Origin: an uncultured Chlorobiota bacterium
Lineage (GTDB): Bacteria; Bacteroidota; Kapaibacteriia; OLB7
Direction of reading: 5' to 3'
Assembly (NCBI GenBank): GCA_946481475.1
Contig: CAMLOB010000254.1
Span: forward strand, 1 to 6,359
Length of the DNA: 6,359 nucleotides
A program made the translations under genes and the position numbers. Shown in pieces: positions 1 to 6,167 of the stretch. Every line of letters starts with the position of its first letter. Position 1 is the stretch's first letter. The notes under the pieces are model-generated. The model was not told the origin of the DNA. It was given only the letters and a program-made list of their open reading frames with translations, and did no database searches.

Positions 1-84
1 GTCTTCACCGCCGTGCGCTCCTTATCGGGTGCGTTCTCCGGAAAAGTTCCAGATACGGATTTATTCATCAAGCAACCACCGATC

Positions 85-3000
85 ATGAAGTTGTTCCCGA
101 CACGTCTTGCCCCGCTGCTTCTTTCTCTCTTTCTGCTTTCGTCTGTTGCTGAAGCTCAACAGATTTATAACTACGAGACCGAAAGCGATTTCGTGATGCC
201 GAAGGGGAGGGAGCTCTTCTTCTACGGTATGCGTTCCTGGCCGTTCGGGAAGATTCCCCAGGGGGCACGTCTGAAGGCGCTCGGGGAGATGGAGAAGATG
301 CCCCGCTACGGCAGTGGCGTCTCGACGCTTGCGGACGATTCCTGGCGGCAGATCGGTCCGATGACGGTGGGGGGGCGCGTCCGCTCGATTGCGGTTCACC
401 CGACCGACGGAAAGACGCTCTGGATCGGAGCGGCCGACGGCGGTGTCTGGAAATCGACCGACGGCGGGGAGTCGTGGCGAGCGGTGATGGATAACGAGAA
501 CGCCATCTCGATGGGGGCGATCGCCGTCGCTCCGTCGAATCCTTCGATTCTCTATGCCGGGACCGGGGAGATGAGTTCCAACGTCGATGCCTACACCGGG
601 GCCGGCATCTTCAAGAGCGAGGATGGGGGTGAGAGCTGGCGTGTGCTCGGTCTGACCAACGTCGGCGCCTTCTCCCGTATCGTGGTTCATCCGACAAACG
701 ACCGGGTGCTCTGGGCCGGGGGGACGAAGAACAACGACGGACTCTATAAGTCGGAAGACGGCGGGGAGACCTGGCGGAAGACGCTGGACGATCCGGTCAG
801 CGACATCGCCGTCAATCCGGCCAATCCGAACGAACTCTGGGTTGCTCTGATGGGGAACGGGGTTCGCTATTCGTCCAACGGCGGAGAGACTTTTGCGACG
901 CGGAACACCGGCATCACGCAGAACGGTTATGTCATCAACAGAATGTCGGTTCAGGTCGCTCCGTCGAACCCCTCGATTCTCTACGCTCTTGCCCACGAGT
1001 CGATCGGGACCAGTGCCACAAGCCAGGAGTTCGCGCGCATCTACAAGTCGACCAACAGCGGACAGAGCTGGACGCGGATCTACGACGGAACGGGATCGGG
1101 AGATTTCCTGAAAAGCTCGTCGACCTCACGTTCGCAGGGATGGTACAACAATGTCATCATTGTCAAGCCGGACAATCCGGATGTTGTTCTGGCCGGAGGT
1201 GTGCGGATGATCCGGACGACCAACGGAGGAGGCACCTGGCCGTCGGCCGGTGGAAACGTCCATCCGGACCATCATGCCTTTGCGTTCGATCCGACAAATC
1301 CTTCCCGACTCTACAACGGCAACGATGGCGGAATGTACCGGAGCAATGACGGAGGGGCATCGTTCGAGGACATCAACAACGATCTGCCGATCTCCCAGTT
1401 CTATGCCATGGCAATCGACCAGCGGGAGAATAATCTGACCTATGGCGGTACACAGGACAACGGGACGCTGACGAGCACATCCGAATCGTTCGGCGATATC
1501 TTCGGCGGCGACGGATTCTTTGTGGCGGTCGATCATACCGATCCGGACATTATCTATATCGAGCGGGAGTATGGTCAGATGTACCGGCTGGACCGGTTCG
1601 GTGCCACGACGATGTTTCTGAGCGGCGACTTCAGCGCAAACTCCGATGTCGTCAACTGGTCGGCACCCCTGGTGCTGGACCCGCACGATCCGAGCCGACT
1701 CTACAGCGGTCGCGATTCTCTCTACGTCTGCCTGAATCCCCGGAGCGACCGGAACGCCATCAAGTGGCTGGCAGTCTCGCCTTATATGCCGGGGAATGTT
1801 TCCGCCATGGTCGTCTCCCCCCACAGCGCTGATGTCATCTTTATCGGCTCGGCCCGCGGAACGGTGCAGCGGACGACTGACGGGCTGAACAACTGGACCG
1901 ATCTGACGTTCGGTCACGGTCTGCCGAACCGGGCGGTGACCGACTTCGTCTTCTCGCGCAACGATCCGAATACTCTCTATGCCGGCTATTCCGGCTTCTA
2001 TACCGAGCATGTCTTCAAGTCGACCGATCTGGGGGAGACCTGGGTGGGCATCAGCGAGGGGCTGCCGGATATTCCGATCAACGCTCTGGAGCTTCATCCG
2101 GACGATGAGAACATCATTTTTGCCGGATCCGATCTCGGGGTGTTTATCACGCTTGACGGCGGGGCCACCTGGGCGGTCTTCAACGAGGGTCTTCCGCGCG
2201 TTTCGGTTGCCGATCTGGCCATCCATCTGGATTCGAAAATCCTGCGGGCCGCCACGCACGGACGTTCGATGTTCGAGCGGGGGATCGGAGGAGATCCGAT
2301 CCGGATCACGCCGTCGATTACTTCTCCGCACGGAGGAGAAAACTGGATCGGCGGGACGCAGAACGTGATCGCCTGGGGAGGATTCAACGATCCGAGCGGT
2401 GTGACGCTGGAGTTTTCCCTGGACGACGGGGAGAACTGGCGCGTGCTCGGGAAGAACATTACCAGTTCGGTTTTCCGCTGGAACACCGTGCAGGCCAATA
2501 CGATCACTGCGCGGGTCCGCGTTACCGGATTTACCGCAGCCGGCGAAACGCCGGTGACGGTCGTCAGCAACACCTTCTCGATCAGACCGTTCGGACAGGG
2601 GACGGTCCTGACGACCGACTCGAAGCCGACCGTGCCGTACGGTATCGCATCGGACGGCGAGTATCTGTGGGCGACCGATTTCAACGGGAACACGCTCCTG
2701 AAGCTGGATCCGAACACGCTCGACGCCGTCGAACAGATTACGCTGGAGAAGAGAGCGGGGGACAGTCTCTTCACGGACATTACCTACTGTCCACCCCGGA
2801 GTTCGTTCTTCCTCCATCGTCTGAACTCGACGGCGACTGCCGGTGCCGGAGGGGTTCTGGTCGAGGTCGACAAGCAGGGGAAAGTGCTCGGTCTCTGGAA
2901 CTCTCCCTGTGCCTATCCGATCGGACTTGCCTGGCTCGGGTCGCGCAACGAAGGGTTCGATTTTCTGCTGGCCTCCGACCGTGACGGTGGGCAGTTGATC

Positions 3001-3678
3001 CATTTCTATGATCTGGGGGCGCTCGATCGGGGAAGCTCCGATGCCCTTCCCTTTACCGCCTATGAGCGTGTCAACATCGTGGAGAGCGGACCGCGCGGCA
3101 TGACCGCCGACAGCGGAACGTACTGGCAGGTCATCACCGATTTTACCGGAGGGACGCTTCAGAACGCTCATGCCTATCAGTACGGCATTGACGATCCCGA
3201 TCAGGCGGTTGTCTGCGGCGTGGAACTTTCCTCTCCTCTGTCGGATGTCATCAACGGACGGGGGATCGAGATCGATCCGCAGGACAAAGGATTGTGGCTG
3301 ACCGATTTCGGCGGGAACATCTACAAGATCGCAAGCTGCTACACGCAGCCCGGACCTTCGGATTCGGGAACGGCTCCCAGCTCGGGCGTGGAGGCCGGTC
3401 CGGCCGTTGCCGACGGCGTTGCGCTCCGGCAGAACGTTCCGAATCCCTTCGGAAGCGAAACGGAAATCGGATTCACCCTCCCGAAGCCGATGCACGTCCG
3501 GCTGATGATTCACGATATGAACGGTCGTCTGATGGCCACCGTCGCCGACCGGATGTTCGAGAGGGGAGAACAGAGCATACGCTTCGAGCCGAAGGGGATG
3601 CCCTCCGGGCTCTATCGCTACTCCCTTGTTCTCGAAAACGGAGGAACGATATCGAGGACGATGGTCTATCTGAAGTAG
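85..3678 (+). CDS. Secreted VPS10/sortilin-like Asp-box propeller protein with T9SS type A sorting domain
   Basis: This is a 1197-residue exported protein, probably surface-attached or released through the type IX secretion system; its ligand is unknown. Residues 1-24 form a signal peptide (basic start, leucine-rich core, likely cut after AEA before QQ). Residues about 91-730 begin GPMTVGGRVRSIAVHP and carry Asp-box motifs (S/T-x-D/N-x-G-x-x-W/F) near residues 123, 177, 222, 262, 321, 377, 419, 596, 645 and 688, typical of sortilin/VPS10-like beta-propellers. Residues 741-835 are an Ig-like module (SPHGGENW near its start, a further Asp-box-like motif at 777). Residues about 845-1086 look like a second, NHL/YncE-like propeller with repeated LWATDFNGN and LWLTDFGGN. 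A Gly/Ser/Pro linker leads to the sorting domain at 1113-1197 (QNVPNPFG, GLYRYSLVL, C-terminal VYLK). I saw no FRIP sialidase motif, so a glycosidase name would be unsafe. The frame stays open to the window edge and a GTG lies at 13, but ATG 85 is chosen because the signal peptide starts there. No clear ribosome binding site precedes it. Confidence 0.85.
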   Translation: MKLFPTRLAPLLLSLFLLSSVAEAQQIYNYETESDFVMPKGRELFFYGMRSWPFGKIPQGARLKALGEMEKMPRYGSGVSTLADDSWRQIGPMTVGGRVRSIAVHPTDGKTLWIGAADGGVWKSTDGGESWRAVMDNENAISMGAIAVAPSNPSILYAGTGEMSSNVDAYTGAGIFKSEDGGESWRVLGLTNVGAFSRIVVHPTNDRVLWAGGTKNNDGLYKSEDGGETWRKTLDDPVSDIAVNPANPNELWVALMGNGVRYSSNGGETFATRNTGITQNGYVINRMSVQVAPSNPSILYALAHESIGTSATSQEFARIYKSTNSGQSWTRIYDGTGSGDFLKSSSTSRSQGWYNNVIIVKPDNPDVVLAGGVRMIRTTNGGGTWPSAGGNVHPDHHAFAFDPTNPSRLYNGNDGGMYRSNDGGASFEDINNDLPISQFYAMAIDQRENNLTYGGTQDNGTLTSTSESFGDIFGGDGFFVAVDHTDPDIIYIEREYGQMYRLDRFGATTMFLSGDFSANSDVVNWSAPLVLDPHDPSRLYSGRDSLYVCLNPRSDRNAIKWLAVSPYMPGNVSAMVVSPHSADVIFIGSARGTVQRTTDGLNNWTDLTFGHGLPNRAVTDFVFSRNDPNTLYAGYSGFYTEHVFKSTDLGETWVGISEGLPDIPINALELHPDDENIIFAGSDLGVFITLDGGATWAVFNEGLPRVSVADLAIHLDSKILRAATHGRSMFERGIGGDPIRITPSITSPHGGENWIGGTQNVIAWGGFNDPSGVTLEFSLDDGENWRVLGKNITSSVFRWNTVQANTITARVRVTGFTAAGETPVTVVSNTFSIRPFGQGTVLTTDSKPTVPYGIASDGEYLWATDFNGNTLLKLDPNTLDAVEQITLEKRAGDSLFTDITYCPPRSSFFLHRLNSTATAGAGGVLVEVDKQGKVLGLWNSPCAYPIGLAWLGSRNEGFDFLLASDRDGGQLIHFYDLGALDRGSSDALPFTAYERVNIVESGPRGMTADSGTYWQVITDFTGGTLQNAHAYQYGIDDPDQAVVCGVELSSPLSDVINGRGIEIDPQDKGLWLTDFGGNIYKIASCYTQPGPSDSGTAPSSGVEAGPAVADGVALRQNVPNPFGSETEIGFTLPKPMHVRLMIHDMNGRLMATVADRMFERGEQSIRFEPKGMPSGLYRYSLVLENGGTISRTMVYLK

Positions 3679-3697
3679 AGAAGGATCGTTGTTTGTC

Positions 3698-3735
3698 AAG
3701 GGGAGCGGACGGAGGTTCGCTCCCCTTTGTATTTG
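3698..3735 (+). terminator. Rho-independent terminator of the T9SS surface-protein gene
   Basis: AAGGGGAGCG (3698-3707) pairs perfectly with CGCTCCCCTT (3718-3727), giving a 10-bp stem and 10-nt loop. A T-rich tail (TTTGTATTTGTT) begins inside the stem end. It starts 20 nt after the stop codon. On the opposite strand no T-run follows the hairpin, so it should act mainly on plus-strand transcription. Confidence 0.85.
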
Positions 3736-3756
3736 TTGGTTGATGAGGGGCGAGGA

Positions 3757-3798
3757 GGGTTGAGAGTCGGGAGTCGAGGGTCAGGAGTCGGGAGTCAA
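3757..3798. repeat. Degenerate 7-bp tandem repeat, consensus GAGTCGG
   Basis: Five consecutive heptamers can be read from 3764: GAGTCGG, GAGTCGA, GGGTCAG, GAGTCGG, GAGTCAA. A more diverged copy (GGGTTGA) precedes them at 3757. The 12-bp string GAGTCGGGAGTC at 3764-3775 recurs exactly at 3785-3796, so there is also a 21-bp (three-unit) period. No function is evident. Degenerate heptamer arrays of this sort are known as STRRs in cyanobacteria, but relatedness to those is not shown here. Confidence 0.8.
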
Positions 3799-3879
3799 GA
3801 GAAATAGTGGAATTTGTGGGAAAGCGGAGCCTGGGAAGAGAATCGGCGAGATGGATCGTTGAAGGCCGGCTGCTGAAGG

Positions 3880-3998
3880 CTCATCCCTGAAAACCACCCG
3901 GAACCACGCAAAGCTGATAGCTCAAAGCTGATAGCTGATCGCTCAAAGCTGATAGCTCACCGCTGATAGCTACCCCTTCACACCTCATCCCTGAAAAC
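3880..3998. repeat. 15-bp direct repeat flanking the second heptamer array
   Basis: CTCATCCCTGAAAAC occurs at 3880-3894 and again, identically, at 3984-3998, 104 bp apart. The pair encloses the GCTGATA heptamer array at 3913-3975. This could mark the edges of a repetitive intergenic element, or be the footprint of a local duplication. No transposase or terminal inverted repeat is seen, so I do not call it a mobile element. Confidence 0.75.
3913..3975. repeat. Nine-copy 7-bp tandem repeat, consensus GCTGATA
   Basis: Nine heptamers sit in perfect phase over 63 bp, every one beginning GCT: GCTGATA at 3913, 3927, 3948 and 3962, GCTGATC at 3934, GCTCAAA at 3920 and 3941, and diverged GCTCACC at 3955 and GCTACCC at 3969. 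GCTCAAAGCTGATAGCT recurs exactly at 3920 and 3941, so a 21-bp higher-order period lies on top of the 7-bp one. The sequence is non-coding and belongs to a different repeat family from the GAGTCGG array 115 bp upstream. Confidence 0.9.
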
Positions 3999-4020
3999 AA
4001 ACAGGCCGACCGGCAACCCG
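3993..4020 (-). terminator. Weak candidate terminator for dnaA
   Basis: On the minus strand CGGGTTG (4020-4014) can pair with CGGCCTG (4008-4002) around a 5-nt loop, using three G-T wobbles. It is followed by the T-rich run TTTGTTTTC (4001-3993). It lies about 70 nt beyond the dnaA stop codon. The short stem and wobble pairs make this uncertain, but I saw no better hairpin between it and the stop. Confidence 0.3.
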
Positions 4021-4091
4021 ATCGACCCGTATGTGTACAGTCGGAAATGTCGTTGTCCTCACGGCGGAAAAGTATGGCGCAGCCGTCGTGG

Positions 4092-5555
4092 TTACCTTGC
4101 GCCGACACCAAGTGAGCGATACAGCCCGTTCAGTATTCTGCGCGTACGATCATCACCGTTCTGCACAAGATCAGTGATGGTGTTCAGCGAATGCATTACG
4201 GTGGTGTGATCTCTCCCTCCGAAGTGGTTCCCGATCGTCTTCAGCGAGGCACCGGTCAGCTCGCGAATCAGATACATGCCCACCTGCCGGGCGAAGACAA
4301 TCTCCTGCTTGCGGGATTTTCCCGTCAGCAGCGACATCGGAATCTGAAGAAGTTCGCAGACCTCCTGCTGGATCTTTTCGGCCGTGACGGTCTGTTCCTG
4401 GACCGTGGCGATGTCTCCGATCACGTCCCGCGTCAGGTCGACCGACAACGGAATGCTTCGCAGAGAAGATTCGGCCAGCAGGGAGATCAGACAGCCTTCA
4501 AGTTCCCGCACCGAGTGGGTGATGTTCCGGGCAATGTACTCGATCACATCCCCCGGAAGCTGATACCCTTCGTCGGCACTCATCTTCTGCAGGATCGCAA
4601 TGCGCGTCTCCAGATCGGGGGGCTGCAGATCGGTGGTAAGCCCCCACTGGAACCGACTGATCAGCCGCTCGTTGACTTTCTGCAACTGCTTCGGCGGGAC
4701 GTCGCTCGTCAGGATAATCTGCTTCCCGGCCTGGTTCAAGGCATTGAACGTGTGGAAGAAATTATCCTGCGTCGCCTCCTTGTTGGCGAAGAACTGGATA
4801 TCGTCGACGATCAGGACGGTAGCCGAGCGGTAGAAGTTGTTGAACTCGGTCGTCTTCTGATTCTGGATCGAATCGACAAAGTCCAGACTGAAGCGCTCCG
4901 ATGTCGTGTAGATGATCCGCTCGCCGGTTCCCCGCTGCAGAATTTCGTGGCCGATTGCCTGGGCCAGATGGGTCTTTCCCAGACCGGTCCCGCCGTAGAT
5001 GACCATCGGATTGAACCGGGTCTTGCCCGGATTCTCCGCCACTGCCTTGGCGGCTGCGTGGGCAAACTGGTTACACTCTCCCTTGACGAAATTCTCGAAT
5101 GTGAACCGTGGATTCAGTTCCACGCTCGAATAGTCGGAGGTGACCTGTTGTACCGAAGGACGGGTAAAGGTAATCTGCGGCCCTCGTCCTTCTCCCCCTA
5201 TCGTTCCTCCGGTATTTCCTGTGAGTCCCGGAGCGGATGTGCCCGGGAGGGGGAGCTTCACCGCACGGTGTGCGGGATTCTCCGGCGCCTCCTCATCGAC
5301 CGTGTGGTAGACCAGTTTGGCCGATTCCCCCAGAATCTTCACAAGAGTTTTACGGACTACCGAGTAGTATTTCTCGTCGATCCACTCGTAGAAAAAACGG
5401 TTCGGAACCTGAATGTTGATTGTCGCTTCTTCCAGACTCAGCGGTTTGGTCGGCTCGAACCAGGTCTTGAAGGCTTGCGGAGAGACTTTCTCCCGAATCA
5501 AATCAAGACACTCGTTCCAGACGACCTCAACCTCCCTGGATAGCTGCTCCGGCAT
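4092..5555 (-). CDS. dnaA: Chromosomal replication initiator protein DnaA
   Basis: The 487-residue product is the ATP-dependent initiator that binds DnaA boxes, melts the origin and helps load the replicative helicase. All four domains are visible. Domain I covers residues 1 to about 88 (W13, C16, AFKTWFEP, FFYEWI). Domain II is a Gly/Pro-rich linker at about 90-145. The AAA+ domain III starts near LNPRFTFENFV (147) with Walker A GGTGLGKTH at 188-196, Walker B VLIVDDIQF at 247-255, sensor 1 ILTSD at 280-284, arginine-finger segment RLISRFQWGL at 297-306 (R301) and sensor 2 SVRELEG (R350). Domain IV carries the DNA-binding signature GGRDHTTVMHS at 446-456. All key residues are intact and the length is normal. 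The start at 5555 gives a standard domain I, although no Shine-Dalgarno is seen upstream (CGACTACCT before ATG). It is divergent from rpmH, and no dnaN follows it. Autoregulation through DnaA boxes is common in the family, but no clear box shows here. Confidence 0.99.
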   Translation of the reverse strand: MPEQLSREVEVVWNECLDLIREKVSPQAFKTWFEPTKPLSLEEATINIQVPNRFFYEWIDEKYYSVVRKTLVKILGESAKLVYHTVDEEAPENPAHRAVKLPLPGTSAPGLTGNTGGTIGGEGRGPQITFTRPSVQQVTSDYSSVELNPRFTFENFVKGECNQFAHAAAKAVAENPGKTRFNPMVIYGGTGLGKTHLAQAIGHEILQRGTGERIIYTTSERFSLDFVDSIQNQKTTEFNNFYRSATVLIVDDIQFFANKEATQDNFFHTFNALNQAGKQIILTSDVPPKQLQKVNERLISRFQWGLTTDLQPPDLETRIAILQKMSADEGYQLPGDVIEYIARNITHSVRELEGCLISLLAESSLRSIPLSVDLTRDVIGDIATVQEQTVTAEKIQQEVCELLQIPMSLLTGKSRKQEIVFARQVGMYLIRELTGASLKTIGNHFGGRDHTTVMHSLNTITDLVQNGDDRTRRILNGLYRSLGVGAR

Positions 5556-5832
5556 AGGTAGTCGTGACGGTTTACGATGACGAATTACTGATGTTATGCG
5601 AATTTGATCTGACGATCGTGCAGGATGAATCGGAAGTTAATACACACCGGATGAGGATTGCAACGTTTCACTGTTCCACAAACAAGAAATATCTTTCCGA
5701 CCCCGGCAGGTATGCCAATCGTTACAGGCCGAGGGGGGAAAGCGTGTGGCTTTTCTGATCGGAGTTTGTATTTTTGATGTCCTGTTTTTTGCTACAGAGA
5801 GATTCTATCAAACATATTCAGACAGGTGTGCT
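5556..5832. other. Divergent dnaA/rpmH spacer; possible origin or promoter region
   Basis: This 277-bp gap must hold the promoters for dnaA (minus) and rpmH (plus), and in many bacteria the same gap holds oriC. By hand count 5581-5700 is about 41% GC and 5761-5820 about 32% GC, against visibly richer flanks. DnaA-box candidates are poor: TAATACACA at 5638-5646 (one mismatch to TTATNCACA) and TGTTCCACA at 5672-5680 (two mismatches to TTATCCACA). A minus-strand TATGTTTG at 5816-5809 fits the Bacteroidota -7 pattern TAnnTTTG but lies about 250 bp from dnaA. I see no real gene here, and origin function remains a guess. Confidence 0.5.
5769..5776 (+). promoter_or_regulatory. Possible Bacteroidota-type -7 element for rpmH
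   Basis: TATTTTTG matches the Bacteroidota primary-sigma -7 pattern TAnnTTTG exactly and lies 56 nt before the rpmH start, inside the AT-rich patch. A matching TTTG -33 element at the usual spacing is not present (only TGTG near 5745). The lineage is not certain to use this promoter type, so the call is weak. Confidence 0.3.
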
Positions 5833-5985
5833 ATGAAACGGACATTTCAACCCAGCAGACGGAAGCGGCGGAACAAGCACGGATTCCGTTCCCGTATGTC
5901 GAGTCATAACGGTCGCAAGGTCCTTGCACGGCGGCGTGCCAAGGGACGCAAGCGTCTGACCGTCAGCGATGAAGTCAATCGATAG
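5833..5985 (+). CDS. rpmH: 50S ribosomal protein L34
   Basis: The 50-residue product is the small, very basic L34 protein of the large ribosomal subunit, which binds 23S rRNA. It begins with the family signature MKRTFQPS, followed by [14 protein letters not shown] and the Arg/Lys-rich tail typical of L34. Members are usually about 44-52 residues, so it is full length. ATG 5833 is chosen because L34 begins MKRTFQP. An in-frame GTG at 5746 would add 29 hydrophobic residues encoded by the AT-rich promoter region and is not credible. AGGTG at 5824-5828, four bases before the ATG, is a modest ribosome binding site. It is the first gene of an rpmH-rnpA pair and divergent from dnaA. Confidence 0.98.
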   Translation: MKRTFQPSRRKRRNKHGFRSRMSSHNGRKVLARRRAKGRKRLTVSDEVNR

Positions 5986-5997
5986 GGCCTGTTCCGT

Positions 5998-6040
5998 CCG
6001 GAGGTGATACCCCTCCTTTGTGAGGGTATCACAGGTCCGG
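5998..6040 (+). promoter_or_regulatory. Long hairpin just downstream of rpmH
   Basis: GTGATACCC (6004-6012) pairs with GGGTATCAC (6024-6032). With C6013 bulged, TC/GA extends the stem to 11 bp around a CTTTGT loop. An outer CCGGA (5998-6002) can pair with TCCGG (6036-6040) across a small internal loop. No T-run follows, so it is not a canonical intrinsic terminator. It may protect the rpmH mRNA 3' end, act as a processing site, or reduce readthrough into rnpA. Confidence 0.5.
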
Positions 6041-6063
6041 GGTGGAGATTCCAGGCAATGCAA

Positions 6064-6097
6064 GCGTGAGTTTTCGAACAGCGTGAGTTACCGAACA
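6064..6097 (+). repeat. Tandem 17-bp direct repeat in rpmH-rnpA spacer
   Basis: GCGTGAGTTTTCGAACA (6064-6080) is followed at once by GCGTGAGTTACCGAACA (6081-6097). The two copies match at 15 of 17 positions, and a third copy starts with GCG and then diverges. It may be a protein-binding site pair or a recent local duplication. It does not resemble a DnaA box. Confidence 0.8.
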
Positions 6098-6102
6098 GCG
6101 GC

Positions 6103-6146
6103 ACCCGCAGTTATTGCCGATCAGCGATGATCGGATAGCTGCGGGT
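6103..6146 (+). promoter_or_regulatory. Long imperfect hairpin upstream of rnpA
   Basis: ACCCGCAGTTAT (6103-6114) pairs with ATAGCTGCGGGT (6135-6146) with one G-T wobble. After a two-base TG bulge, CCGATC (6117-6122) pairs with GATCGG (6129-6134) around the loop AGCGAT. That gives 18 paired positions in 44 nt, ending 21 nt before the rnpA ATG. No T-run follows, so an RNA-level role such as control of rnpA translation or processing of the rpmH-rnpA transcript is more likely than termination. This is inference from structure only. Confidence 0.5.
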
Positions 6147-6167
6147 CATTACTTTCATAGAGGCGGG

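Larger units (their letters stand above)
3679..4091. other. Convergent intergenic region, repeat-rich, no gene
   Basis: This 413-bp gap lies between the stop codons of the surface-protein gene and dnaA, which face each other. It holds a terminator for the first gene, a GAGTCGG-type heptamer array, a GCTGATA-type heptamer array, a 15-bp direct repeat flanking the second array, and a weak terminator candidate for dnaA. The stretch from about 3742 to 3806 is strongly purine-rich on the plus strand. I see no credible coding sequence or RNA gene, and only unremarkable sequence at 3799-3879 and 4021-4091. Confidence 0.8.

Noticed and set aside
1126..3699. Very long antisense frame (857 codons, minus strand) across the surface-protein gene
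   Set aside because: The plus-strand frame has a signal peptide, Asp-box repeats and a sorting domain; the antisense translation is low-complexity Arg/Pro/Gly-rich with no domain. It is a codon-bias shadow of GC-rich coding DNA.
3678..3861. GAGAAGGATCGTTG at 3678-3691 resembles GAGATGGATCGTTG at 3848-3861 (13 of 14)
   Set aside because: It is a single imperfect pair with no relation to the repeat arrays or hairpins, and may be chance.
3913..3975. Heptamer array as a CRISPR array
   Set aside because: The units are 7 bp and directly abutting, with no spacers and no cas genes in the window.
4032..4040. TGTGTACAG as a reversed DnaA box
   Set aside because: Two mismatches to TGTGNATAA and isolated; no cluster of boxes lies nearby.
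3881..4111. 76-codon minus-strand frame overlapping the dnaA end
   Set aside because: Most of it is translation of the GCTGATA heptamer array (repeated SALSDQL/SALSYQL), and it overlaps the dnaA 3' end.
4191..5543. 450-codon plus-strand frame opposite dnaA
   Set aside because: It lies fully antisense to an intact DnaA with all motifs and has no recognisable family signature of its own.
5564..5758. 64-codon plus-strand frame starting at a GTG in the dnaA/rpmH spacer
   Set aside because: No ribosome binding site and no recognisable motif, and it lies in a region that should hold promoters. The translation looks random.
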